A stretch of 10,712 nucleotides of DNA from Candidatus Poseidoniaceae archaeon (GCA_013329925.1 DUJK01000195.1:1-10712); one strand, 5' to 3'; counted from the stretch's first letter, positions 1 through 6,807 are shown. The notes: generated by a model from the sequence alone, not told the origin. Program-made: numbers and translations.

Positions 1-357
1 GTGACTGTTACAATTGCTACAATATCGCTTGGCGTAGGTATCGATTATTGTATCCACGTTACTGAACGGTATCGAGAAAGTCGGGAAAAGGGTGAGTCAC
101 ACAATGAGGCATTAGTTGCAGTTGGTGGCGCTTGTAGTCTGGCACTGATTGGTAGTGCGGCATCAGATATTGCAGGGTTTAGCGTTATTGCCTTATCACC
201 AATGGGTCTATTCAGTAATTTTGGCATATATTCCGCGGCTATGATTGCATTATCTCTTGTTGCAAGTCTTGTTTTAACCACCGCTGCGTTAGGGATTTTA
301 GCAATATTGATGCGTGACAATGATTCCATCACTGGCATACAACTAGTCGACGAATAG
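1..357 (+). CDS. RND/MMPL-type membrane protein, C-terminal fragment (5' end outside window)
   Basis: This is the last 118 codons of a larger gene that enters the window already open, so the GTG at base 1 is probably an internal valine and not the start. The visible part begins in a transmembrane helix carrying a GVGIDYCIH motif followed by a basic ERYRE turn. This is the pattern of the fourth helix of MMPL / RND-superfamily exporters and sterol-sensing-domain proteins (GxGxDYxIH). A short cytoplasmic stretch (about residues 27-43) leads to a hydrophobic run with SPMGLFSNFGIYSAAM, matching the family's SPxxxxxxFG segment, and then a final helix (about 78-104) and a short acidic tail. Family membership is well supported. 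The substrate (lipid, drug or other) cannot be read from this fragment. Such proteins sit in the cytoplasmic membrane and are usually proton-driven transporters of roughly 700-1000 residues. Confidence 0.8.
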   Translation: MTVTIATISLGVGIDYCIHVTERYRESREKGESHNEALVAVGGACSLALIGSAASDIAGFSVIALSPMGLFSNFGIYSAAMIALSLVASLVLTTAALGILAILMRDNDSITGIQLVDE

Positions 358-359
358 TG

Positions 360-367
360 TTAATTAT
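360..367 (+). promoter_or_regulatory. TATA-like element, possible leaderless promoter
   Basis: TTAATTAT is centred about 25-26 bases upstream of the ATG at 389. That is the distance from an archaeal TATA box to its transcription start, and no Shine-Dalgarno sequence precedes that ATG. This fits a leaderless transcript starting at or next to the start codon. The region is AT-rich, so a chance match is quite possible. Confidence 0.35.
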
Positions 368-388
368 CGTTAATATGACAGACCGGCC

Positions 389-1330
389 ATGACTGATGGC
401 CAGAGCTACTACGATGGATTGATTGCTCAAGGGTATCCTGCAGACCAAGCACTTGGATATACTCAACAATATTACCCTGGATTCGTTTCCCAGGCTGCAG
501 CACCTACTCCAATGCCAATACCTGCTCCTATGCCAGTGCAACCAATTGCTCAACCACAAGCAATTCCACAGCCGATGATGCAACAACCAGTTCAACAAAT
601 GGCCCAACCGATGATGAATACAGCACCTATGGCTGTTGCCTCAATGGGAGAGCCAAAACCAATTATGGCATGGGCGGCTGTTGGTTGTATTGCTGCTGCC
701 CTAATTTTGTGCATGATGGGTCAATTTGGAAATTCTTGGCAAGTATCAGAGGAAAATGATTCACTAGCTTTAGGATTACGTAATATTGTGATTGATTGTT
801 CTGAACAACAAAATGAAGAGGGATGCATATCGATAGCATACACATTGGTCGCTGAAGATATGGAAAAAGCCGCGGCTGAAACTCCCCCAAGCGACCCATT
901 GGTCAAAGGTAAAATTAAAAATTACTGTGAAAATTCCTATGAGGCCTTATTAGCATTAGCGATTGCCACAGATGATGATACTATCAGAGCTGAGGCTGGT
1001 GAAGACCGTGAAACGTGTTTAAAGAATGATTCGGCAGGTGGAATTACTGGAATTATTCTATGGATCGGAATTCTTGGAATTCTTGCTTCAACTGTGATGC
1101 TTGTCATGTCGATACTTGGCAAAACCTTACCTGGAGGGGTAGAAAATTATGGGCGAATGTCATCATGGGTTAGCGGTGCTTTGATTCTTTTTGCCGCGAT
1201 TCTTTGGATGATTATGAAAGATAACATGGATGATAATTTAAACAATGGAATGTCGTTCTATTTTGCCTTATTTGCTGGATTATTCGCTATAGGTGCTGGT
1301 GTACTAGACCTACTTGATAAGCGTGAATAA
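389..1330 (+). CDS. Four-helix membrane protein with N-terminal YTQQYYPGF motif and Pro/Gln/Met-rich linker
   Basis: A 313-residue protein of unknown function. Residues 6-32 form a short aromatic module (SYYDGLIAQGY...YTQQYYPGF), resembling an N-terminal motif I associate with membrane proteins of marine Group II archaea. Residues 36-85 are low-complexity and rich in Pro, Gln, Met and Ala, and probably disordered. Helix 1 spans about 92-113. A polar domain of about 100 residues follows (114-216) with four cysteines (137, 146, 180, 210) that could pair as disulfides outside the membrane. Helices 2-4 lie at about 217-243, 258-277 and 288-308, and the chain ends with a short charged tail. One long first loop plus four helices recalls claudin/PMP22-type proteins, but this is a topological comparison only. 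The start is the ATG at 389, without a Shine-Dalgarno sequence. The gene follows the RND-type gene by 31 bases, but a functional link is not shown. Confidence 0.8.
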   Translation: MTDGQSYYDGLIAQGYPADQALGYTQQYYPGFVSQAAAPTPMPIPAPMPVQPIAQPQAIPQPMMQQPVQQMAQPMMNTAPMAVASMGEPKPIMAWAAVGCIAAALILCMMGQFGNSWQVSEENDSLALGLRNIVIDCSEQQNEEGCISIAYTLVAEDMEKAAAETPPSDPLVKGKIKNYCENSYEALLALAIATDDDTIRAEAGEDRETCLKNDSAGGITGIILWIGILGILASTVMLVMSILGKTLPGGVENYGRMSSWVSGALILFAAILWMIMKDNMDDNLNNGMSFYFALFAGLFAIGAGVLDLLDKRE

Positions 1331-1410
1331 TTCAAAAATACTCGCCGGTGTATTATTGAACTAGATGTTTGACGGCAATTTGCTTCCACCGGGGTTGGCC
1401 CCATGGCAGT

Positions 1411-1415
1411 GGTGA
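1411..1415 (+). promoter_or_regulatory. Shine-Dalgarno GGTGA deciding the pus10 start
   Basis: GGTGA matches the archaeal 16S rRNA anti-Shine-Dalgarno and lies five bases before the ATG at 1421. The in-frame upstream ATG at 1403 is preceded instead by GGGGTTGGCCCC (1391-1402), a small hairpin with no ribosome-binding sequence. This favours 1421 as the start. Confidence 0.55.
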
Positions 1416-1420
1416 ATTTA

Positions 1421-3139
1421 ATGTCGGAAAATGAGGATGAAGAGGATTGGATGAAATATGCCAGTGCTGGCTTTGGACAAACTAATTATTCGCTATGGGA
1501 TGAACAAGAAGCCACAGCCTCAGTTGATGAAAATGAGGAACCAGAACAGCTTGACTCACCTACTGAACAACTAGGCAACCACATGGAGGAGATTCCCCGC
1601 GCACCCAATCCTGCTGGACTGAAGCATTTGGTTAGAATCGGGAGTTGTGACCATTGTCTGGGCCGGCTAGGCGGTAAGAAACGGTTTAACCAATCAATTG
1701 AAGAGTCTGGGCGAGAAATTCGGGAGACTGTGGTAAGTGGCAATAAACAATTAGCAGATATTAGACAAGAGATCCCGCTTTGCCCACTATGTGAAAATTT
1801 ATTTGAAGAATCTGACTTACTTGCTGACATAATTTATGATTCGATACAACCTTATCAAATCAAGCGATTACAATTAGGTACAAGATTTCCCAAAGACCAA
1901 GTTGAGGAAGAAGATAACATGAGAAAGCGATTTGGTGCTGGCGGCTCGGATGGTTTGAAAACCGGACTAGTTGCTGAAATTGCGAGAAATTTAACTGCTC
2001 GACTAAAAGGTGCAAAGTTGGTAAATGAAAAGCCACATATTCTTGCCTTAATCGACGTTTTGACTCTAACAGTTGACCTTGATGTAAGGTCTCATTATAT
2101 CTACGGCAGATATCGAAAACTCGAGCGAGGTATCCCTCAAACAAGATGGCCATGTCGTGCCTGTAAGGGCCGAGGATGTGAACGTTGCAACAACACTGGA
2201 CTACAATACCTAAGAAGTGTTCAGGATTTAATCGGCAACCCTTTAATCGAGGTATTTGATGCTCCAGAACATTCATTCCACGGCATGGGAAGGGAAGATA
2301 TCGATGTTAGATGCATGGGTCGAGGCAGACCATTTGTAATCGAGATGAAGGAGCCAAAAGTAAGGGATTTTGATTACCAATACGCTATGCAATTAATCAA
2401 CGAAAAAGCTGGTGGTTCAATCGAAGTTACTGATTTGCGAGCATCTAACAGAAGCGAAGTAGTCAGGATTAAAGATACCCCAGCAGAAAAATCCTACACC
2501 ATCAGATTTAGCGTCGAGCAAATGAAAGAATCTGAGTATGCTGTATTAACCGCACCGCTAGATTTAACCAATGACTCAAATAAAAAATCGAAGAAAAAGC
2601 GGCATCGAAGAGGCGACAAACGAAAAGATAATACTAAGCCGTTACCAACTGAAATAGTTACTGAACAACAAGGGCCCTCCGAAGATGAATTATCAAAAAT
2701 GAAGAAAGACGAATTAGCAGCTATTTGTGCTGAAAATAACTTGAAAAAGACGGGGAAAAAATCAGAATTAATTGAGCGAATCCTTGCTATGCCGGCTCCC
2801 GGCAGCGCCCTGTTTGAATTACCAAGTGATGAGACAATCATTTCGACAATCTTGTCACTACATGGCGTAAAATTGTATCAACGTACTCCTGACCGTGTGG
2901 CCCATCGAAGAGCTGATCTGATTAGGAGACGTGATGTAATTGACGTCAACAAACCAGTGGTAGAAGTTATGCCGGATGGTACTAGAGAAGTTGAATTCAC
3001 TTTGCGCTGTGAATCCGGCACATATGTCAAAGAAACCGTGCATGGTGATAGTGGTCGTACGCAGCCTAGCGTTGCATCCCTACTTAAGGCAAAATGTGAG
3101 GTTTTGTGGTTAGATGTTGGAGACATTCACGCAGATTGA
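1421..3139 (+). CDS. pus10: tRNA pseudouridine synthase Pus10 with an inserted SAP domain
   Basis: Pus10 converts U54 and/or U55 of the tRNA T-loop to pseudouridine in archaea, replacing bacterial TruB for this task. Numbering from the ATG at 1421 (572 residues): an acidic N-terminal stretch (1-60); a THUMP-type region with zinc-ligand pairs C76/C79 and C121/C124; a second Cys4 cluster C245-x2-C248-x4-C253-x2-C256; and the catalytic motif GREDIDVR with D293 as expected nucleophile. KSYTIRF (Y359) matches the position of the family's conserved active-site tyrosine. The C-terminal RTPDRVAHRRADLIRRR and ESGTYVKE..HGDSGRTQPS segments are typical. Between Y359 and RTPDRVAHRR an insertion of about 90 residues holds a Lys/Arg-rich run (387-402) and a SAP-like motif (about 422-455). 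I prefer the ATG at 1421 because GGTGA (1411-1415) lies five bases upstream. The ATG at 1403 adds six residues and has no such signal. The gene sits just before rpl21e. Confidence 0.95.
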   Translation: MSENEDEEDWMKYASAGFGQTNYSLWDEQEATASVDENEEPEQLDSPTEQLGNHMEEIPRAPNPAGLKHLVRIGSCDHCLGRLGGKKRFNQSIEESGREIRETVVSGNKQLADIRQEIPLCPLCENLFEESDLLADIIYDSIQPYQIKRLQLGTRFPKDQVEEEDNMRKRFGAGGSDGLKTGLVAEIARNLTARLKGAKLVNEKPHILALIDVLTLTVDLDVRSHYIYGRYRKLERGIPQTRWPCRACKGRGCERCNNTGLQYLRSVQDLIGNPLIEVFDAPEHSFHGMGREDIDVRCMGRGRPFVIEMKEPKVRDFDYQYAMQLINEKAGGSIEVTDLRASNRSEVVRIKDTPAEKSYTIRFSVEQMKESEYAVLTAPLDLTNDSNKKSKKKRHRRGDKRKDNTKPLPTEIVTEQQGPSEDELSKMKKDELAAICAENNLKKTGKKSELIERILAMPAPGSALFELPSDETIISTILSLHGVKLYQRTPDRVAHRRADLIRRRDVIDVNKPVVEVMPDGTREVEFTLRCESGTYVKETVHGDSGRTQPSVASLLKAKCEVLWLDVGDIHAD

Positions 3140-3176
3140 TTTGCCAAATTTTAGCCGTTTCTTTTCGTCGCGGTGC

Positions 3177-3182
3177 TTATAT
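3177..3182 (+). promoter_or_regulatory. TATA-like element upstream of the rpl21e-rpoF-DUF655-rsmA unit
   Basis: TTATAT lies in the 114-base gap after pus10, about 75 bases before the rpl21e ATG. Transcription would start near 3205, leaving a leader of about 50 bases that ends in a GAGG ribosome-binding site at 3242-3245. T-rich runs at 3150-3166 just after pus10 could help end its transcript. The call rests on position and AT content only. Read-through from pus10 is also possible. Confidence 0.4.
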
Positions 3183-3253
3183 GCGATTGGTAGGTCGGCA
3201 AATTGCTCCGAAGATGGCATTATGCTGTGTGAGAGTAAAGTGAGGCGAAAACC

Positions 3254-3544
3254 ATGAAGCGTTCCAAGGGCCAGAGAGTAAGAACTCGAAGCATTCTAAG
3301 AAGGAGAAAAAGCGAACGTAGTCGCTTGAATATCAGTCGTGTATTACATGAATATGATACTGGTGATCGTGTTGCAATAGTGCTTGATGGTGGCCAACAA
3401 GGTGGAATGCCGCACAGAAGATTCAATGGCAGAACCGGATTTATTCAGAAGAGACAAGGTGTTGCATGGATTGTTGCAGTAAAAGACGGCAATATGCAAA
3501 AAACTGTCATTGCTAGACCAGAACATCTACGACCGTTGGAGTGA
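3254..3544 (+). CDS. rpl21e: Large-subunit ribosomal protein L21e (eL21)
   Basis: A 96-residue, strongly basic protein that is a structural component of the 50S subunit and is shared by archaea and eukaryotes but absent from bacteria. The N-terminus is a Lys/Arg-rich tail (residues 1-24, with RTRSILRRRKSER). The family's SH3-like barrel follows, recognised by YDTGDRVAIVLDGGQQGGMPHRRFNGRTGFI (in parts: residues 34-47 and 52-64), and the C-terminus has the typical ARPEHLRPL ending. Length matches the family. The ATG is preceded by GAGG with eight bases of spacing. The TGA stop overlaps the candidate GTG start of rpoF (GTGA), so the two genes are probably translationally coupled. It heads the L21e-RpoF-DUF655-RsmA order seen in many archaea. 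Confidence 0.97.
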   Translation: MKRSKGQRVRTRSILRRRKSERSRLNISRVLHEYDTGDRVAIVLDGGQQGGMPHRRFNGRTGFIQKRQGVAWIVAVKDGNMQKTVIARPEHLRPLE

Positions 3545-3912
3545 TTTACTTGACCGAAGAAGAAAAATTTGTTGACTTTGCTACTGTAAGAGATATGCTT
3601 GAAGGAGCTCAAGAAAGAAGAGGTGACCTTACCTACGAACAAGTTGCTGCACTACAACATGCCCAATGGGCTGCCAGTGAAGGCAGAGTTGGCTACAAAA
3701 CTAATCCTGAGGTATTTGCAACCCTAAAGGCTGCACTACTTGAAATGGACAAGCTTGCTCAATATCCAGACCTCGCTGCAAAACTTGCTGAACTAATGCC
3801 AATATATCCTAGCGATGTAAAAGCAGTATTAGTCTCCAAGAGAATTGCTATTGACGACTCTGAAATCAATGCAATTCTAGACACAGTAAGGCAGCATATT
3901 GGCTTCGAATGA
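3541..3912 (+). CDS. rpoF: DNA-directed RNA polymerase subunit F (Rpo4/Rpb4-like)
   Basis: Archaeal RpoF pairs with RpoE (Rpo7) to form the stalk of RNA polymerase, which contacts nascent RNA and supports open-complex formation and processivity. The 123-residue sequence shows the HRDC-like Rpb4 pattern: LTYEQVAALQHAQWAA (about residues 30-45), a central helix LKAALLEMDKL, then LAAKLAELMPIYPSDVKAVLVSKR and a closing EINAILDTVRQH helix. The length is normal for archaeal RpoF. The start is uncertain. GTG at 3541 gives a four-base overlap with rpl21e, whereas TTG at 3550 is preceded by GGAGTGAT (3538-3545), a near-perfect ribosome-binding sequence, and would shorten the protein by three residues. 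Both fit the family. RpoE is not in the window, which is normal because it usually lies elsewhere. Confidence 0.95.
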   Translation: MIYLTEEEKFVDFATVRDMLEGAQERRGDLTYEQVAALQHAQWAASEGRVGYKTNPEVFATLKAALLEMDKLAQYPDLAAKLAELMPIYPSDVKAVLVSKRIAIDDSEINAILDTVRQHIGFE

Positions 3913-3931
3913 TACTGTCCGAGATGATTTT

Positions 3932-4720
3932 ATGAGCGGTTTCAGTCGTGACCGTAATGTCAAGATTCCAAAAAGGACTGAGAAGAAAAACACTCCCAAT
4001 CCTTCACAATATTTGCCAACAAGACCTGCAGAAGGCCGTAAGGATGTTCCAAAAAAGGTTGAACAAAAGACTAGAACAAATCAACGGACAAATAATCAAC
4101 GTCGCCAAGGACAAAAGCATCGTAGCAATAGAGGCCGAGGTAATACTCCAAGAGACCGCCCACAACGTCAACGTCGCCCAACTCCTCTTGATGACGAAAT
4201 TTGGGCGAGAGTTGTCGAAAACGATCCTCAAACCAATGTGATTGTGGCGTTTGGTGAAAGCAAGATGTTACTTGGTAGATTTACCGCCAAGAATACTAAT
4301 TGTTCTGCTGGTGACAGAATATATGTCGGCGTTGATTCGGCCAAGCGTACCGATGTTGGAGATATCCTCGGCATGGCAAAAATTGAACTGTTGTCTAATT
4401 CAGCAGCCAGCGATTTACCATTAATCATTCAATTATTCATCGAAGAGAAGGCACCCCATTTTATCAAGGCGTTTTTCAACATTGCAGGACCTCTATCACT
4501 CAAACAACATGCCTTTGAACTACTACCTGGCATTGGGAAAAAGAAGGCTTTGCAGATGGTTGAGGTAAGAGGATCGGGTGGTTTCACCAGTATTGAGCAC
4601 CTCAACGAATCATGTGCTATAGACGCAGCAGAATTGCTGTCTAAGCGTTTCGTTGCTGAAATTAGTGATAGAAACTTACAACCGCGACTTACAGAATTAC
4701 TGTTACCGGTGACAGCATGA
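3932..4720 (+). CDS. DUF655 family RNA/DNA-binding protein with basic N-terminal extension
   Basis: A conserved archaeal protein of unproven function, nearly always found between rpoF and rsmA and therefore suspected to act in ribosome assembly or RNA processing. From the ATG at 3932 it has 262 residues. Residues 6-82 are disordered, very rich in Arg, Lys, Gln and Asn, and unusual in length. Residues 83-150 form a beta-rich, OB-like region (ARVVENDPQTNVIVAFGE...GDRIYVGVD). A helical part follows with a helix-hairpin-helix at about 197-209 (LLPGIGKKKALQM), a non-specific nucleic-acid-binding element. The start is uncertain: an in-frame TTG at 3899, overlapping rpoF by 14 bases, would add 11 residues. 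I prefer the ATG, with GAGATGA just upstream. The stop shares ATGA with the start of rsmA, implying coupled translation. Confidence 0.88.
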   Translation: MSGFSRDRNVKIPKRTEKKNTPNPSQYLPTRPAEGRKDVPKKVEQKTRTNQRTNNQRRQGQKHRSNRGRGNTPRDRPQRQRRPTPLDDEIWARVVENDPQTNVIVAFGESKMLLGRFTAKNTNCSAGDRIYVGVDSAKRTDVGDILGMAKIELLSNSAASDLPLIIQLFIEEKAPHFIKAFFNIAGPLSLKQHAFELLPGIGKKKALQMVEVRGSGGFTSIEHLNESCAIDAAELLSKRFVAEISDRNLQPRLTELLLPVTA

Positions 4721-5592
4721 GAGGCGCTAGAACTCTGGTTGATTTGCTGCGTAGTAAACAGGATAATGACAAATCTCTTGGCCAACATTTTTTGATTAAT
4801 GATGATTTAATTGCTCTCTCTATACAATACGGGGAGATTGTCAAACATGACCATGTGTTGGAAATCGGCCCGGGCCCGGGTGTATTAACCGAAGCCTTGC
4901 TGATGCAAGGTTGCACAGTAACGGCAATTGAAATTGACGAAGGAGCGGTAAAACATCTGCAGAAAGTATTTGCTAGTGAAATTACCTCAGGACAACTGAC
5001 TTTACTCTCAGGAGACGCATTACGGGTGAAATGGCCCGACTCGATCTCCAAAGTTGTTGCTAATATTCCCTACCAAATTTCATCGCCCTTAGTAGAGCTG
5101 CTAACCAAATATCTGCGTAATGATGAATTAAACTTGTTACAAAAAGTCATACTTTTGGTACAAGAAGAATTTGCTGAAAGACTAGTTATGGAATATGAAT
5201 CGGATGTTGGCTCCCTTGGAATGACTGCGTTGTTGGATTGGCAATCCGAGATGTTGCAAAAAGTACCGCCGCACAACTTTAGTCCAAATCCAAAAGTAAA
5301 TTCATGCTTTATCCAGATGGTTCCTAGCCATGAACAGTTTGATTGCGATAAGCGCCTTGTTAAACAAGTAATCCATCAAGCCTTCAAACAACGAAGAAAG
5401 AAAATCCGCACCAGTCTCAAATCTATTCCGCGTCGATTAAATAGGGTCCCTAATTGGTATTCTGCTCGATGGAAATTGGCGATTTCAAGTTTGTCTGATG
5501 ATGAAAGAATGAACTCCCGACCTGAAGAGTTTGATTTTGATGATTGGATAGGGTTTTGTCAAGATTTGGAAAAAATCCAAGACAACGTCTAA
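4717..5592 (+). CDS. rsmA: 16S rRNA (adenine-N6,N6)-dimethyltransferase RsmA/KsgA
   Basis: Transfers four methyl groups from S-adenosylmethionine to two adjacent adenines in helix 45 of 16S rRNA (A1518/A1519 in E. coli numbering), a late quality-control step of small-subunit assembly in the cytoplasm. The 291-residue sequence carries the full KsgA/Dim1 signature: SLGQHFLIN (20-28), SAM motif I EIGPGPG (49-55), acidic IEID (71-74) at the end of strand 2, GDAL (99-102), catalytic NIPY (116-119), QEEFAERL (149-156), FSPNPKVNS (188-196) and the basic FKQRRKKIR (223-231) of the C-terminal rRNA-binding helical part. The length is usual. The ATG overlaps the DUF655 stop (ATGA). It appears to be the last gene of the unit, since 114 non-coding bases follow. 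Confidence 0.97.
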   Translation: MRGARTLVDLLRSKQDNDKSLGQHFLINDDLIALSIQYGEIVKHDHVLEIGPGPGVLTEALLMQGCTVTAIEIDEGAVKHLQKVFASEITSGQLTLLSGDALRVKWPDSISKVVANIPYQISSPLVELLTKYLRNDELNLLQKVILLVQEEFAERLVMEYESDVGSLGMTALLDWQSEMLQKVPPHNFSPNPKVNSCFIQMVPSHEQFDCDKRLVKQVIHQAFKQRRKKIRTSLKSIPRRLNRVPNWYSARWKLAISSLSDDERMNSRPEEFDFDDWIGFCQDLEKIQDNV

Positions 5593-5633
5593 ACTTGACC
5601 TCAATCTATCGTTTATCGCCAATATTTTGCTGG

Positions 5634-5644
5634 TTTTTAAGAAA
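5634..5644 (+). promoter_or_regulatory. TATA-like element upstream of the 5707 gene
   Basis: TTTTTAAGAAA lies in the 114-base gap between rsmA and the next gene. A start of transcription about 26 bases downstream (near 5665) would give a leader of about 40 bases that contains a strong ribosome-binding site. T-runs at 5634-5638 and 5660-5665 could also act as archaeal termination signals for the upstream unit, and the two roles cannot be separated by eye. Confidence 0.35.
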
Positions 5645-5694
5645 TTGACCGGGGAGAGGTTTTTCTTAGGAGTGGCTACTGGGCAGGACTTGTC

Positions 5695-5701
5695 GGAGGG
5701 G
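5695..5701 (+). promoter_or_regulatory. Strong Shine-Dalgarno GGAGGGG
   Basis: This is the longest anti-Shine-Dalgarno match seen in the window. It lies five bases before the ATG at 5707 and fixes that start against the out-of-frame ATG at 5702. It suggests efficient translation of the unrecognised protein that follows. Confidence 0.6.
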
Positions 5702-5706
5702 ATGCT

Positions 5707-6798
5707 ATGGCAAAGAAGGACACATATCTTGCACTATTAAGGCGTGGAATTGATGATACAACAGCCCAGCAGTTAGCCGATGCTGGACTAAAAATCGGTG
5801 ATTTAAAGAAAATTGACCGTAATATGTTGATTGAAAACTATGCACTAAAGCCAGATATCGCTGATGGTGTCATTTCAATTATCAATTCAGCTCACTCTTC
5901 CCACGGTAAAGAACGGTTCTTAGCATCGGTTCTAGCACCAGAAAAGAAAGTCGACTCTAAAATTGAAGAAATTAAATTTAAGCGTAAACAAAAAGACGTG
6001 TTAACTGAATTAGCCGAACAGAAAGAGCGGTTAAAAATTGCAAAAGTTGAGGCTTTCCGCGGTAAGAAATTGATAATGAATCGTTTAGGTAAAACTGTCG
6101 AATTGATTGTTAAGTTGGAAAACAATCTCTACGACGAAGGCAAAGACGACCAAAAAGTCAAGATAAGAGACCAACTAGAAACCAGGGGCTTAGAGGCTGC
6201 TAGAGATCATGAGATGTTAGAACTAGAAGGGACGCCTCAAGACATTGTTGATTTTAGGAGAAAGTTTGTTCCAGCACTAATTTTCCACGCTTGCCCTATC
6301 TGTGGTGACGAAATGGACCCCAGACAGGCTAGAGACCAAGATAAACCGGATGAATGGACGTTTATCTGTTGGGAATGTGAAGAGAATTTCACGCCTGATT
6401 TAGCGGCCAATGTCGAGCAACGTTTGGTAAACGGTAACCGTATATTTATCGATGAAAACAAGCGACCAAGAAACTCAGTACCTCCTAAACCTGCGGCAAT
6501 GGATTTCTCTTCGGTAAATGACATGATTAAGCAAGACCTCGCTCAAACAGGATCTGACGCTGATGAGATGAGTCGAGTGGTAGAGGAAAGTACTCTTGGC
6601 GGTGGATTGATGGACATCAATGATTGGATTGATCAAACATTGGCTGCTAAGGACTACATCCAAGCACAAGAAGATAGAGAAGACTTCATCCTAAGAACTG
6701 GTGCTGGTGCTACTAAGTTCAACAAATGGATGAAGAAGGCCGGATTATACTTCAATAAACAAACTGGCCGTTGGACACGTCACAAAGATGTACGTTGA
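5707..6798 (+). CDS. Unrecognised protein: HhH-like N-terminus, coiled coil, Cys4 zinc ribbon
   Basis: I do not recognise this 363-residue protein as a named family. Residues 10-60 (LLRRGIDDTTAQQLADAGLK...) have the repeating helix-turn pattern of helix-hairpin-helix units, such as those of RNA polymerase alpha C-terminal-like and topoisomerase-associated domains. Residues about 84-180 are charged and helical with a coiled-coil character (EIKFKRKQKDVLTELAEQKERL). A zinc ribbon follows, with C196-P-I-C199 and C221-W-E-C224, a 21-residue spacing between the pairs. Residues 250-330 are acidic and probably partly disordered. The C-terminus is basic and aromatic (KFNKWMKKAGLYFNKQTGRWTRHK), a likely nucleic-acid contact. 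HhH plus ribbon plus a basic tail suggests a DNA- or RNA-associated cytoplasmic protein, but this is inference. The start is supported by GGAGGGG five bases upstream. The stop is nine bases before the ferredoxin gene. Confidence 0.85.
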   Translation: MAKKDTYLALLRRGIDDTTAQQLADAGLKIGDLKKIDRNMLIENYALKPDIADGVISIINSAHSSHGKERFLASVLAPEKKVDSKIEEIKFKRKQKDVLTELAEQKERLKIAKVEAFRGKKLIMNRLGKTVELIVKLENNLYDEGKDDQKVKIRDQLETRGLEAARDHEMLELEGTPQDIVDFRRKFVPALIFHACPICGDEMDPRQARDQDKPDEWTFICWECEENFTPDLAANVEQRLVNGNRIFIDENKRPRNSVPPKPAAMDFSSVNDMIKQDLAQTGSDADEMSRVVEESTLGGGLMDINDWIDQTLAAKDYIQAQEDREDFILRTGAGATKFNKWMKKAGLYFNKQTGRWTRHKDVR

Positions 6799-6807
6799 GG
6801 CGATGGT

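Noticed and set aside
3948..4241. 97-codon open frame overlapping the DUF655 gene in another frame
   Set aside because: It arises from the low-complexity Arg/Gln-rich part; the DUF655 frame continues into conserved OB-like and HhH regions.
4869..4880. Perfect 12-base palindrome CCCGGGCCCGGG in rsmA
   Set aside because: It encodes the GPGPG of the SAM-binding motif; Gly and Pro codons give this pattern without any regulatory role.
5593..5706. Possible tRNA or small RNA gene in the longest intergenic gaps (also 3140-3253)
   Set aside because: No cloverleaf, T-loop GTTCGA-like box or other RNA signature is visible; the gaps look like promoter and leader sequence.
5672..5742. Possible 23-codon leader peptide starting with GTG upstream of and overlapping the 5707 gene
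   Set aside because: No properly spaced ribosome-binding site separate from its own start and no conserved feature; the GGAGGGG clearly serves the ATG at 5707.
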